Assembly (NCBI RefSeq): GCF_002897295.1
Contig: NZ_BEXF01000029.1
Coordinates: 1-64,000, forward strand
Length of the DNA: 64,000 nucleotides
From: Brevibacillus reuszeri
GTDB taxonomy: Bacteria > Bacillota > Bacilli > Brevibacillales > Brevibacillaceae
Reading direction: 5' to 3'
Below are positions 24,985-33,357 of the stretch, in pieces. The stretch's first letter is position 1, and the number at the start of each line of letters is the position of its first letter. The notes under the pieces were generated by a model. The model saw only the letters and a list, made by a program, of their open reading frames with translations, did not search any database and had not been told where the DNA came from. The position numbers and the translations under genes are program-made.

Positions 24985-25323
24985 TTATAACGTCGACGCC
25001 GCTTGACCTACCAGATCGACAAATTGCTGGCTATCAATCTGTTGTCCCTGCCGCAGCTTAATCGTTTTCCGTTCAGGTGGCCCATCAAATCCTTCCGGCA
25101 GTGAGAATCCGGCTGTATTGAAAATGGTGAAGCTTACCGCATCTTTCGAAGTGGAGATTACGGCTGCGTACTTCCCGCTTTTAAGAAAATGCGGCTTTTT
25201 ATACTGCATTCGTTCTTGAACATCGGGAATTGCTTCATGTACAACCTCCCGAAGACTTGCGCAAAGCTCTTCTTTCCACTGTTCTTTTTGTCCATCTATA
25301 AATTCCGTTACTTCCAGGTTCAT
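24985..25323 (-). CDS. DUF1801-family protein, 112 aa
   Basis: A small YdhG/DUF1801-type protein: MQYKKPHFLKSGKYAAVIS, VSFTIFNTAGF and ERKTIKLRQGQQID. The family has a compact alpha/beta fold of unknown function. The start at 25323 has AAGGGAGA 8 bp upstream and drops six residues from the longest frame. It lies 32 bp after the second DGPF gene and is probably the last gene of the ECF42 operon. Confidence 0.82.
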   Translation of the reverse strand: MNLEVTEFIDGQKEQWKEELCASLREVVHEAIPDVQERMQYKKPHFLKSGKYAAVISTSKDAVSFTIFNTAGFSLPEGFDGPPERKTIKLRQGQQIDSQQFVDLVGQAASTL

Positions 25324-25355
25324 CGTTCTGTCTCCCTTCATTGGTTCAAGGTACC

Positions 25356-25790
25356 TTATCTGTACTTCAACATGCCAATCTGACTGCGCAGCTCATACTC
25401 CAAGCCTTGCTGGAGAGAATCGGTGTAAGTCGATGACTGGTCATAAACCCGTCGCAGCTCAATAACCCCTTCGCCGTAGCCATTTGGGTCCGGCATGCGC
25501 AATGCCCATTCGATCGCTTCCTCTTCGGAGCTTACTTCAATGAGTGTAAACCCAGATACCAGCTCTTTCACTTCGCTGATCGGCCCCCACTCGAGTACTG
25601 GCCGACTGCCTGGTTTATGGAAAGACATGCGTAGTCCACTGGAGCTCGGGTATAATTGTTCGGTTGCAACAAGTATCCCAACCTCTTCCAGCTCGTGAAA
25701 ATAGGACTGCAAGGCATCCATGCTCGACTGGCTTGGCGGAATACCGGCTTCGTAATGTCTTGTCACTTTCGTCATCATTACGTACTTCAA
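25356..25790 (-). CDS. YCII/DGPF-domain protein with altered signature, 144 aa
   Basis: A paralogue of the DGPF protein at 27060-27494, sharing EAGIPPS, YPSSSGLRMSFHKPGS, GFTLIEVSSEEEAIEWALRMPDPNGYGEG and ELRRVYD. The family-naming DGPF is replaced by EWGPIS. I place the start at TTG 25790 (LKYVMMTK), behind AAAGGAGGAAGGGA, because it aligns with MRFMMIVK of the paralogue; a longer frame exists but lacks a ribosome site. YCII-family proteins are dimeric; partners of ECF42 sigma factors are of unknown biochemical role. Confidence 0.85.
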   Translation of the reverse strand: MKYVMMTKVTRHYEAGIPPSQSSMDALQSYFHELEEVGILVATEQLYPSSSGLRMSFHKPGSRPVLEWGPISEVKELVSGFTLIEVSSEEEAIEWALRMPDPNGYGEGVIELRRVYDQSSTYTDSLQQGLEYELRSQIGMLKYR

Positions 25791-25806
25791 ATCCCTTCCT
25801 CCTTTA

Positions 25807-27063
25807 CTAAGTCGACTCGCATTCTGCCGCACGTCGAAGCAGCAGCTGCTGTTCCTGTTCGTTTCTTGTCAGCGAGGCCGCGAATCGAAATGCGTCACGA
25901 GCCTCTTCCTTGCGCCCAAGCTTCTCGAGGAGATCGGCTTTGACGCTGGGGAGCAAATGATAGTCCTTCAGCGCCTTCCCTTCCTCCAGCCGCTCTACAA
26001 GCTGAAGACCAAATTCCGGGCCGAACGCCATCGCGATAGCCACTGCTCGGTTTAATTCAACTACGGGGGAAGGCATCACCCGTGACAACGCCTCATAAAG
26101 AGCCGCAATCTTCACCCAGTCGGTCTGTTCGACGGCGCGCGCCACAGCATGGCAGGCTGAAATGGAGGCTTGCAGCGCATACGGGCCAAGGGGACGACCA
26201 CAAGACTTGGCACGTTCAAGTGCAGCTAATCCCCGCCTGATCAGCAAATGGTCCCATTGTGCTCGATTTTGGTCCTTCAGCAGGATCGGCTCACCAGAGG
26301 AAGTGACACGGGTTTTAAACCGGGACGACTGGAGCTCCATAAGAGCGACTAATCCATGCACCTCCGGCTCAGCAGGCGCCACCTCAGCCAAAATGCGTCC
26401 TAATCGCAGCGCCTCCTGGCACAATAGCGGCCGCAGCCAGTTGGTGCCCGAGGTAGCCGCATATCCTTCATTAAATAGAAGGTAAATCACCTCGAGTACG
26501 GACTCCAAGCGTTTCTTCAACTCGTTGCCAGTCGGAACTTCAAAATCTGCCCGCGCTTCGCGCAACGTCCTTTTGGCACGGACAATCCTTTGGGCAATGG
26601 TCGGCTCTGGAACAAAGAAAGCACGTGCAATTTCGTCTGTGGAAAGTCCACCGAGCAAACGAAGCGTGAGTGCGATACGTGCCTCACGCGATAGAACTGG
26701 ATGGCACGCCATAAAGATGAGTCGCAGGAGATCATCTCCAATCTCTCCATCCCCTGCATTACTTCTCTCATCTTCTGCAAACAAATCGCTGCTGCGACCA
26801 AGCTCCTCAACTTTCCTGTCATGGATTTTGTTACGACGCAGCATGTCGATGGCACGCCGTTTCGCAGCAGCCATCAGCCAAGCACCGGGGTTATCGGGTA
26901 TGCCGGTTTCCGGCCACTTCCGGAGCGCGATGACTAGCGCGTCCTGCGCAAGATCTTCTGCAAGATCGATGTCACGAACCATTCTTGTCAAACTGGCGAT
27001 GATTTTTGACGACTCCAAGCGCCAAATTGTATCGATAGTACGACGAGCAGTGGAATCCGTCAC
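25807..27063 (-). CDS. ECF42-type RNA polymerase sigma factor, 418 aa
   Basis: Regions 2 and 4 occupy about residues 15-180 (DLAQDALVIALRKWPETGIP, AKRRAIDMLRR, LRLLGGLSTDEIARAFFVPEPTIAQRIVRAK). A long C-terminal extension, residues about 185-418, has helical repeats (LLFNEGYAATSG, RRGLAALERAKS, VVELNRAVAIAMAFGPE) typical of ECF42, where the extension contributes to control instead of a classical anti-sigma factor. Its start overlaps the stop of the DGPF gene by 4 bp (ATGA), and a second DGPF gene follows. DGPF proteins are the known hallmark neighbours of this group. The signal is unknown. Confidence 0.92.
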   Translation of the reverse strand: MTDSTARRTIDTIWRLESSKIIASLTRMVRDIDLAEDLAQDALVIALRKWPETGIPDNPGAWLMAAAKRRAIDMLRRNKIHDRKVEELGRSSDLFAEDERSNAGDGEIGDDLLRLIFMACHPVLSREARIALTLRLLGGLSTDEIARAFFVPEPTIAQRIVRAKRTLREARADFEVPTGNELKKRLESVLEVIYLLFNEGYAATSGTNWLRPLLCQEALRLGRILAEVAPAEPEVHGLVALMELQSSRFKTRVTSSGEPILLKDQNRAQWDHLLIRRGLAALERAKSCGRPLGPYALQASISACHAVARAVEQTDWVKIAALYEALSRVMPSPVVELNRAVAIAMAFGPEFGLQLVERLEEGKALKDYHLLPSVKADLLEKLGRKEEARDAFRFAASLTRNEQEQQLLLRRAAECEST

Positions 27064-27494
27064 GACTGAGTACGCTTTTGCAGCTCAGCCATCAGTGCAG
27101 CATGGTCAGCAATGAGCTCGGGATTGTCAGTGAGCTCCGGACCCTCAAAAACTTGACGAAGCTCGATTTGTCCCTCACCGAATCCGTGGGGATCTGGCAT
27201 GCGCATGGCCCACTCGATTGCTTCTTCTCGTGATCGAACCTCGATTAGCGTATAGCCGGCGATTAATTCCTTCGCCTCGCTGAACGGTCCATCGATAATG
27301 GTCGGTTTTCCTCCAGGCTCAGGATAAGAGATGCGGATAGCGCCTGAACTTGGATGCAAACCATCCGCGGCAATCAAGACACCAGCCTTGGCAAGTTCCT
27401 CATTGTACCGCATCATTGCTTCGAAAAGCTCCGGGTTGGGTGGTAATCCTGCTTCGGAATCCTTTGTCGCTTTGACAATCATCATAAATCGCAT
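27060..27494 (-). CDS. YCII/DGPF-domain protein, 144 aa
   Basis: Carries the canonical IIDGPFSEAKELIAGYTLIEV signature, with MRFMMIVKAT at the N-terminus and REEAIEWAMRMPDPHGFGEG, the pattern of proteins encoded with ECF42 sigma factors. It overlaps the sigma gene by 4 bp, so the two are coupled and made in similar amounts. It is likely regulated by that sigma factor. Biochemical function is not established for the family. Confidence 0.9.
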   Translation of the reverse strand: MRFMMIVKATKDSEAGLPPNPELFEAMMRYNEELAKAGVLIAADGLHPSSGAIRISYPEPGGKPTIIDGPFSEAKELIAGYTLIEVRSREEAIEWAMRMPDPHGFGEGQIELRQVFEGPELTDNPELIADHAALMAELQKRTQS

Positions 27495-27602
27495 ACTGTA
27501 AGCTCCTCCTCTTATAAAAAACGATAAACCTCATATTAACTGTGTATTCTGGCTTCTATTATGACGTTGAATAAACCAGGATGAAACCCTCTTCACTCTT
27601 CA

Positions 27603-28004
27603 CTACTTCACAATCTGCCAATTCACTCCAAACTTGTCTTCGACTTCTCCGTAAAAAGCTCCCCATGGCTGCTGTTCAAACGGATACTTTACTGTACCGT
27701 CCTTTGCCAAATTCTCGAAGGACTGGCGGGCATCCGCTTCATCTTCATGAGTGAGTGCAAGTGAAATGAATCGTCCTCTCCCAGTCGGTTCGAAGGAGTC
27801 AGAAAGGAACAATAGGTTCCCTCCGGCTACGGTCAACACCAGATGCATCACTTTATCCTTGATTGCTTCTGGTGTTCCGGGGGTTTGCCCGTAAGTCATA
27901 ATGGAGCGGATTTCCCCTCCCAATGCTTGCACATAGAATGCAGCCTGCGTTCTCGCGTCCTCCGAATGAATGTAAGCGTTGAGTTGTGCTGTCATGTTCA
28001 ACAT
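27603..28004 (-). CDS. PhnB-like VOC-superfamily protein, 133 aa
   Basis: A glyoxalase/bleomycin-resistance (VOC) fold of the PhnB/3-demethylubiquinone-methyltransferase-like group: YIHSEDARTQAAFYVQALGG, MHLVLTVAGGNLLFLSD, SLALTHEDEADARQSFENL and PWGAFYGEVEDKFGVNWQI. Metal ligands are not obvious. GAGGAAAGG precedes the ATG at 28004. It lies 108 bp upstream of the DGPF-ECF42 operon on the same strand. VOC proteins often accompany ECF42 clusters, so it may be a target of the sigma factor. Confidence 0.85.
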   Translation of the reverse strand: MLNMTAQLNAYIHSEDARTQAAFYVQALGGEIRSIMTYGQTPGTPEAIKDKVMHLVLTVAGGNLLFLSDSFEPTGRGRFISLALTHEDEADARQSFENLAKDGTVKYPFEQQPWGAFYGEVEDKFGVNWQIVK

Positions 28005-28207
28005 CCTTTCCTCTTCGTTATTTGACCTTCTATTAAGGCGACGAACCGAAGACGACAAAATCGACATATCCGAAAAAAATTTTTTAAAAAAATCGCTCTT
28101 TTTGAGAAAGCGATCTAATGCCTTTTCAATCCACGCACCAAAGAAAAAAGCAGCCTTTCTTGCTTCGTCGGCTGCCGCTGGTTAATTGAACTAACGTTCT
28201 CCGTTAA

Positions 28208-28339
28208 TTAAACTTTATCCTGGTTACGCTTTAATCTTTCGACCTCGTTTTCTAAATAATGTAAACGTCTGTGTATTCTATATATAATTGGTAGATATGC
28301 AATAATAACGAGTAAAACCCATCCCATGTACACCCCACC
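28208..28339 (-). CDS. Small single-pass membrane protein, possibly frameshifted
   Basis: The last 36 codons read as a hydrophobic helix (VLLVIIAYLPIIY) followed by a basic, coiled-coil-like tail (RIHRRLHYLENEVERLKRNQ). The reading frame reaches back only to a GTG at 28339, which has no good ribosome site. By contrast, ATGGGATGG at 28328 has AAGGTGG 7-8 bp upstream but is one base out of frame because of a GGGG run. Either a one-base insertion broke the gene or the GTG is used. The coordinates given assume the GTG. Confidence 0.4.
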   Translation of the reverse strand, partial: GGVYMGWVLLVIIAYLPIIYRIHRRLHYLENEVERLKRNQDKV

Positions 28340-28489
28340 TTTTTAAAATAATTATTTCCCTAAAAACGGTATCACAATCTACGGAAAATTTGTGATTTCA
28401 TTTTCATATTAAGTTAACTGCTCGTTAGTTTACCTTGGCCACCATTCTAAAACCATTCAAGCTGTGTTAGTTTTACCTCTGCTATAAAT

Positions 28490-28534
28490 GTTTTAGACTG
28501 AGCTAACTAAAAATAAATAAGCGCAGTCTAAAAC
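28490..28534. repeat. 11-bp perfect inverted repeat in a gene-free stretch
   Basis: GTTTTAGACTG (28490-28500) and CAGTCTAAAAC (28524-28534), with 23 bp between. A related TAGACCGCGC follows at about 28551. No T run, so not an obvious terminator for either strand. It could be a relic of a small mobile element or a binding site. I see no gene in 28340-28613. Confidence 0.5.
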
Positions 28535-28613
28535 CTTAAAATAAGTTTGTAGACCGCGCCATATCTATTTGAACTATCTCTTCCGCGTCCGTTTAATCGT
28601 ATCCTTACACTCG

Positions 28614-29876
28614 CTATTCCTTTTTCCCAATCAACAATTCCACTTCTTCAATTTCCTTCGGGATCTGCGATGAGAGCACCTCGCAGCCGTCTGCCGTTAC
28701 TAACACATCATCTTCAATCCGAATTCCGATCGCTTCTTCCTCGATGTACAAACCAGGTTCAATCGTGATTACCATACCAGGCTCTATGGCAGCACTGTAA
28801 TCCGAGACATCGTGCGTATCCAGTCCAAGATGATGAGCCACGGAATGATAGTAGTACTTGGACAACTCACTGCTCTCTTGGATGAGACCGAGACGGAGCA
28901 GGCCATCTGTTAAGACTTGCTTCGTGACCTCATTTAGCTGTTGAAGTGTGACACCAGGCTTCACTGCTGCGATGGTCTTGATTTCTGCTTCGAGCACGAG
29001 CTGATAGATTTCCTTCTGACGTTCTGTAAAATGGCCATTCACGGGAAACGTTCGCGAAATATCCGCCGCATAGTAGTTCGATGCTGCTCCGAGGTCGAGG
29101 AGGACCAAGTCGCCATCTTCCGTACGCTGATTATTCTCTTCATAGTGCAAGATCGTAGCATTGATTCCGCTAGCAATAATAGGTAAGTAAGGAAGCTCGC
29201 GAACACCATGCGACTTCAATGCGAAATCATAGTGCGCCTCTAATTCATATTCCATCATTCCTGGACGTGCATGCGACCACATGCGCCGGATCGCTTCATC
29301 CGTGATCGCAATCGCACGTCTGATTTCTTCAATCTCTGCAGGACTTTTCACCATACGCAGTTCCTTCAGCCATGGGCCTGCATCGTGAATCTGCAGGGTC
29401 CGATATTTCTTCTGTGCGTCTTCGGCAAAAGCTTCTGCAGGAGTCAGCTCATCGCTCCACTGATAGCGATACAGGTCAAGATAGAGCGAGCCCTTTCCTT
29501 CGCAGCGCCTCATAAAGGTTGCAAATGCCTGAAGCCACTCATCGAGATAGTCGAAGTGTTCGATACCAGACTGCTCTTTAGCCTCTTGATCCGATAAAAC
29601 AGCTCCTGTCCATTTCGCTTCCAGTTCATTTGGACGCTGAAGAAATAACGTTTCGGTCACAATGCCAGTGCGTTTCGTGATCATGAGAATGAGGTTGCTG
29701 CGAGCAATACCAGTTAGATAATAAAAGTTGCGATTCGGCGAAAACGGAAATTTATCGTCATTGCTGCGTGTCTTGACGTCCCCTGAAAATAGCACGAGTG
29801 CGCTGTGATCTGGCATTTTTTCCGCGAGTTTCTGACGGCGATTGATGAACTCTTTTGAATCCATGGTTCTTGTCAT
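28614..29876 (-). CDS. Xaa-Pro aminopeptidase (aminopeptidase P family, M24B), 420 aa
   Basis: Removes an N-terminal residue preceding proline. Residues about 5-130 are an AMP_N domain (RNFYYLTGI, ETLFLQRPNELEAKWTG); residues about 175-405 are the M24 metallopeptidase with ligands in LVLLDLGAASNYYAADISRTFPVNG, VAHHLGLDTHDVSD, ITIEPGLYIEEE and IRIEDDVLVT. It is full length. Its ATG overlaps the stop of a 33-codon reading frame (ATGA), suggesting translational coupling. Cytoplasmic; roles in peptide turnover are usual. Confidence 0.93.
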   Translation of the reverse strand: MTRTMDSKEFINRRQKLAEKMPDHSALVLFSGDVKTRSNDDKFPFSPNRNFYYLTGIARSNLILMITKRTGIVTETLFLQRPNELEAKWTGAVLSDQEAKEQSGIEHFDYLDEWLQAFATFMRRCEGKGSLYLDLYRYQWSDELTPAEAFAEDAQKKYRTLQIHDAGPWLKELRMVKSPAEIEEIRRAIAITDEAIRRMWSHARPGMMEYELEAHYDFALKSHGVRELPYLPIIASGINATILHYEENNQRTEDGDLVLLDLGAASNYYAADISRTFPVNGHFTERQKEIYQLVLEAEIKTIAAVKPGVTLQQLNEVTKQVLTDGLLRLGLIQESSELSKYYYHSVAHHLGLDTHDVSDYSAAIEPGMVITIEPGLYIEEEAIGIRIEDDVLVTADGCEVLSSQIPKEIEEVELLIGKKE

Positions 29877-29974
29877 TTGTTTTCTTCCCCTTCGTTCATG
29901 AGTTTCTGCATGGCCTGATCCAGCTCTTTCACCGCAGTATCTTTTCTATACCTTTCTTCTAATTCCACTACCAT
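29873..29974 (-). CDS. Putative 33-aa peptide coupled to aminopeptidase P
   Basis: ATG at 29974 begins MVVELEERYRKDTAVKEL, a charged helical peptide whose TGA overlaps the aminopeptidase P start by 4 bp (ATGA). Codon use looks protein-like. The ribosome site is weak (AGAGAAAAA). It could be a real microprotein or a leader that couples translation. Confidence 0.45.
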   Translation of the reverse strand: MVVELEERYRKDTAVKELDQAMQKLMNEGEENK

Positions 29975-30015
29975 TTTTTCTCTATTTTACCACACCGATT
30001 TCACCAGCAAGCAAA

Positions 30016-30046
30016 CAAAAAAGAGCGGACAGGCTTCCGCTCTTTT
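30016..30046. terminator. Bidirectional terminator after the IclR gene
   Basis: AAGAGCGGA (30021-30029) and TCCGCTCTT (30036-30044) with an A run on the left and a T run on the right, so it can act on both strands; the IclR gene approaches it on the minus strand. Confidence 0.85.
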
Positions 30047-30091
30047 TCACATTCCAAAATAAATTCCAGCATACGAACTAAAGAAGAAAGA

Positions 30092-30832
30092 CTAGTAGCT
30101 CCCTAATCTTTGCGATGTTTTTTGGGCGACTTCTTTTACTTTTTGAATTAAAAATTGCAAGCGCTCTTCTTTTAAATCATACGTCAAAATCCCGATACTC
30201 AAAGCACCAATCACTTTTTGATTGTAATCGAGTACTGGGGCCGCCACCGATGCTGTATTCTCTGTTCTCTCTCCGAAGCTCACCGCGTAGCCTTGTTGCT
30301 TTATCTCCGTCAGCTTTTCCAAAAACGCCGGCACATGCTCCTGCTCAATCAATTGCTGCAGGATTTGCTCAGCCTCATTGGTCGACATATTCGCTAGAAT
30401 CGTTTTATTGGCAGCACCGATGTTGAGTGGGATACGCAAACCGAGCTGATCATAGACGCGAATATTGTGCTGGCTGTCGATGCGATCTACGATGATAGAT
30501 TCAAGTCCGCTCGGTTGACTGAAGTAAACGCTTTCTTCTACTTCTCTGGCAAGCTCCTCAATCATCGGTTTTATCACTTTGCGGTAGTCGATCCGGTCAA
30601 GTACCCGGAGGCCAAACTCCATCCATTTGACGCCCAAGGCATACTGCTTGCCCACCGCATCCTGTTCCACTAGCCCGTGCTTCATCAACGTGTACAGGAG
30701 CCGATAGATGGTACTCACTGGAAGATGACATTCTTTCGATAAATCGTTTATCGTCCACCATTTTCTTTGTTCGTCCGACGAAAGTGCCGTCGCGATCGCC
30801 ATCGCTCGATCAAACGATTGGATCACGCTCAT
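30092..30832 (-). CDS. IclR-family transcriptional regulator, 246 aa
   Basis: An N-terminal winged helix (NDLSKECHLPVSTIYRLLYTLMKHGLVEQD) and a GAF-like effector domain with NIGAANKTILANM and QGYAVSFGERTENTASVAAPVLD, the standard IclR layout and length. It is divergent from a DDAH-family gene. The gap holds a consensus promoter and a 14-bp palindrome that is a good operator candidate. It probably controls that gene in response to a guanidino or related small molecule. Confidence 0.92.
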   Translation of the reverse strand: MSVIQSFDRAMAIATALSSDEQRKWWTINDLSKECHLPVSTIYRLLYTLMKHGLVEQDAVGKQYALGVKWMEFGLRVLDRIDYRKVIKPMIEELAREVEESVYFSQPSGLESIIVDRIDSQHNIRVYDQLGLRIPLNIGAANKTILANMSTNEAEQILQQLIEQEHVPAFLEKLTEIKQQGYAVSFGERTENTASVAAPVLDYNQKVIGALSIGILTYDLKEERLQFLIQKVKEVAQKTSQRLGSY

Positions 30833-30925
30833 CTCCCCTTTATCTGTCTGTATCCGGTATACCCCATATCTTAAACCATTTTCTATAATTTTGTGAATCG
30901 TAAAAAAAAAAGAACACCCCGCAAT

Positions 30926-30955
30926 TGACAGTGTGAAACGAGAGTGTGTAAACTA
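30926..30955 (+). promoter_or_regulatory. Promoter of the DDAH-family gene
   Basis: TTGACA (30926-30931) and TAAACT (30950-30955), 18 bp apart, upstream of the DDAH-family gene. Confidence 0.6.
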
Positions 30956-30963
30956 AGTGTAAA

Positions 30964-30977
30964 ATATTTCGAAATAT
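30964..30977. promoter_or_regulatory. Candidate IclR operator palindrome
   Basis: A perfect 14-bp palindrome ATATTTCGAAATAT, 8 bp downstream of the -10 of the DDAH-family gene, near its likely transcription start. The position suits repression by the adjacent IclR protein. Confidence 0.55.
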
Positions 30978-31015
30978 GAATATAATTCTACAATGTGGAA
31001 TTAAAGGAGGCAACT

Positions 31016-31891
31016 ATGTTCTCAGGCAGCCAATCCATGGTCAAAAAGATGAAAACCGTCATCATCAAACACCCTAATCAGGCCTTCATCAGTCAGGAGC
31101 ATTTGGACCAATCCTGGAAAACGTTCAACTATACAGATAATGTCGACTGGAACAAAGCACAGGAGGAATATGCAAAATTCGAAGCCATTCTGCGAGAGCA
31201 CGTAGAAAATGTACTTCACCTCCCACAGTCTGACCAAACCGGCCTCGACTCGATTTATGCCCATGACCCTGTAAAGTTCACCGCCAAGGGTGCCATTATT
31301 TTAAAGTCAGGCAAGCAGCTTCGTCAGGGTGAAGCGGAAGCATACAAAGCCTTTTTACAAGAAAACAACATCCCGATCTTGGGTCAACTGACTGGTGATG
31401 CCCTCGCAGATGGCGGCGATTTGGTCTGGCTCGATGAGAAAACGCTTGCAATCGGACTTGGCTTCCGCACGAATCAGGCAGCGATCGCGCAAATCACCGA
31501 AATGGTGAAAGACTTTACCGAAGAAGTCATCGTCGTTCCGCTTCCTTATGATCGCGGCGCAGAAGAATGCTTGCATCTGATGTCCGTCATCAGCATGGTG
31601 GATCATGATCTCGCTGTTGTTTATTCCAAGCTGATGCCTGTATTCTTCCGCCAGCTGCTGATCGACAGAGGTATCCAGCTGATCGAAGTTTCTGATCACG
31701 AATACGAGAATCTCGGAAGCAATGTACTGGCACTGGCACCTCGTGTATGCATGGTTGTTGCCGGAAATCCAGCTACCAAGCAGCTTCTCCTCGATGCAGG
31801 CGCAACCGTCTATGAATACGAAGGCCAGGAGATTTCCTACAAAGGTACAGGCGGTCCTACTTGCCTGACTTGCCCTGTAGAGCGTGTGTAA
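31016..31891 (+). CDS. DDAH/amidinotransferase-superfamily hydrolase, 291 aa
   Basis: A pentein-fold guanidine-modifying enzyme, closest by pattern to dimethylarginine dimethylaminohydrolase/arginine deiminase relatives. SIYAHDPVKFT, GDALADGGDLVWLDEK (acid residues), an ECLHLMSVISMVD catalytic His region and a C-terminal Cys in GGPTCLTCPVERV are visible. It probably hydrolyses an arginine derivative to citrulline plus an amine. The ATG at 31016 follows AAAGGAGG by 6 bp, so the upstream in-frame ATG is rejected. Divergent from IclR and closed by a terminator. Confidence 0.85.
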   Translation: MFSGSQSMVKKMKTVIIKHPNQAFISQEHLDQSWKTFNYTDNVDWNKAQEEYAKFEAILREHVENVLHLPQSDQTGLDSIYAHDPVKFTAKGAIILKSGKQLRQGEAEAYKAFLQENNIPILGQLTGDALADGGDLVWLDEKTLAIGLGFRTNQAAIAQITEMVKDFTEEVIVVPLPYDRGAEECLHLMSVISMVDHDLAVVYSKLMPVFFRQLLIDRGIQLIEVSDHEYENLGSNVLALAPRVCMVVAGNPATKQLLLDAGATVYEYEGQEISYKGTGGPTCLTCPVERV

Positions 31892-31926
31892 ATGTAGGCA
31901 GTTCGTCGCTGCTATTTTCCCCAAGC

Positions 31927-31953
31927 AAAAAGCCACTTTCGCAGTGGCTTTTT
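31927..31953. terminator. Bidirectional terminator between DDAH-family and anti-sigma genes
   Basis: AAAAAGCCACT (31927-31937) and AGTGGCTTTTT (31943-31953), serving both converging genes. Confidence 0.9.
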
Positions 31954-31965
31954 GTCATATTTCAT

Positions 31966-33357
31966 CTACTTTTTTGAAAGAATAGGAATGATGCCCTCAA
32001 ATATAGACTCCTCCCTATCCAGACCACTCAGCAACAAATCATAGCTGTCTTTTTTCTTTACCGGGAAGTCAAGTGTGACCGTCTCCCTCGTATCGGCTAC
32101 GATTAATTCATTGTAGTTTTGACCGTCGATTCTGAGCGTAATCTCTTCAGGCTCCTTATTCGGAATCACAATAAAGAGCTTGTCATTCTCGTAGTACACC
32201 TTTTGGATATGCAAGGTTCGTTTGCCAAATGAGATATCCCGCGGGTACTTGTCCTTCATACTAAGAACATGGCTGTCTCCTATTTTTCGATTCGCAACGA
32301 TTCCATCAAAACGAAGCTCTAGCCTCTCTGGAAGATCAGAATGGTAGAAAGACGGAATAAACTTGATCGTATATTTGTCTGTCCCTAGGATCTGTTTGAC
32401 GTTTGGATTGAGCGTATCATCCATAGCACTATATTCATTTCCTTTTTCATCTACCAGCCTAGCATTTTGCAAGCGTTTCAGCTCGAACCCGTTCTTGAGC
32501 TTTGCCTCCAGCTCTACCTGCATCATAGTGGGAGCAGCTACCATTTGATTCACCGAGAGGGAATTCAATATTTCCTCTGCGCCCAGCCTGGACTCTGTAT
32601 TACTACCTTCTGTCGGCTGGATTACCTTTTCGGCTGCAACGACTGCTTTTGGCAATGGCACCCGCATTTCCGCCAGTACCTCATTTACTTCCTTGTTCTG
32701 TCTTTGGATCGTGATGGGAAGTACCGGATTAGGCTGGTTCACCAGCTCCTGCATTTTCTGTGACTCCAGCAAATAGTTTGCCTTTATAACAAAATAGTAG
32801 GTGCCTTTAATAAGCTGAAGATCCTTTGATGCCCCTCCACTAAGACTCATATCGCCCAGACTTACATCTAGTCCTCCGTACAGTAGCGCAAATTTTTTGT
32901 CCTCATCATTATCTTTGACAATTGCCTCAAGCTTTTCTCCCGAAACCAAGAGCGTATAAGTGATCCGCCGTTGATCAACCATGAGGTCCTTGAGCTGAAA
33001 CGTAAAGCCGTCCTTCTCCACCTTTATTTCAGGCAGGATCGGATAGCCATTCTTTAAGGCATGAGAAAACCCTTTATCCGGGGTCGTCCATTCAAATTGC
33101 TCCGGATACCGCTGCCCCCCTGTCACCCCAAAGATACTCTCCGCTCCAGAAAAAGGCTGAACCACCTGCAAAAAGAACGTAGCACAGACCGCCACACCTG
33201 CCGTCCACGAAGCAATCTTCCAGCCCCTACGCCGATTTTGTGTTTTGATTTTTTTCAACACTTCTGTTTCCAGCTGATGCAATTGAAACGGGTACTGCTC
33301 TCTTACCGCCTGCTTTGCAGATCGGCCCCACTCTTTCCACACACGATCCTCGCTCAT
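31966..33357 (-). CDS. Membrane-anchored anti-sigma factor, DUF4179 type, 463 aa
   Basis: A short cytoplasmic N-terminus of about 45 residues (the likely sigma-binding part) precedes one membrane helix at about 46-66 (WKIASWTAGVAVCATFFLQVV). A long extracytoplasmic region has a DUF4179-like domain (FTFQLKDLMVDQRRITYTLLVSG) and further beta-rich modules. The gene overlaps the ECF sigma gene by 4 bp, the standard sigma/anti-sigma arrangement. The outside region should sense an envelope signal and release the sigma factor; the signal is unknown. Confidence 0.85.
   Translation of the reverse strand: MSEDRVWKEWGRSAKQAVREQYPFQLHQLETEVLKKIKTQNRRRGWKIASWTAGVAVCATFFLQVVQPFSGAESIFGVTGGQRYPEQFEWTTPDKGFSHALKNGYPILPEIKVEKDGFTFQLKDLMVDQRRITYTLLVSGEKLEAIVKDNDEDKKFALLYGGLDVSLGDMSLSGGASKDLQLIKGTYYFVIKANYLLESQKMQELVNQPNPVLPITIQRQNKEVNEVLAEMRVPLPKAVVAAEKVIQPTEGSNTESRLGAEEILNSLSVNQMVAAPTMMQVELEAKLKNGFELKRLQNARLVDEKGNEYSAMDDTLNPNVKQILGTDKYTIKFIPSFYHSDLPERLELRFDGIVANRKIGDSHVLSMKDKYPRDISFGKRTLHIQKVYYENDKLFIVIPNKEPEEITLRIDGQNYNELIVADTRETVTLDFPVKKKDSYDLLLSGLDREESIFEGIIPILSKK

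Noticed and set aside
28004..28067. Longer N-terminus for the VOC protein
   Set aside because: GAGGAAAGG directly precedes the internal ATG at 28004, and the VOC fold starts there.
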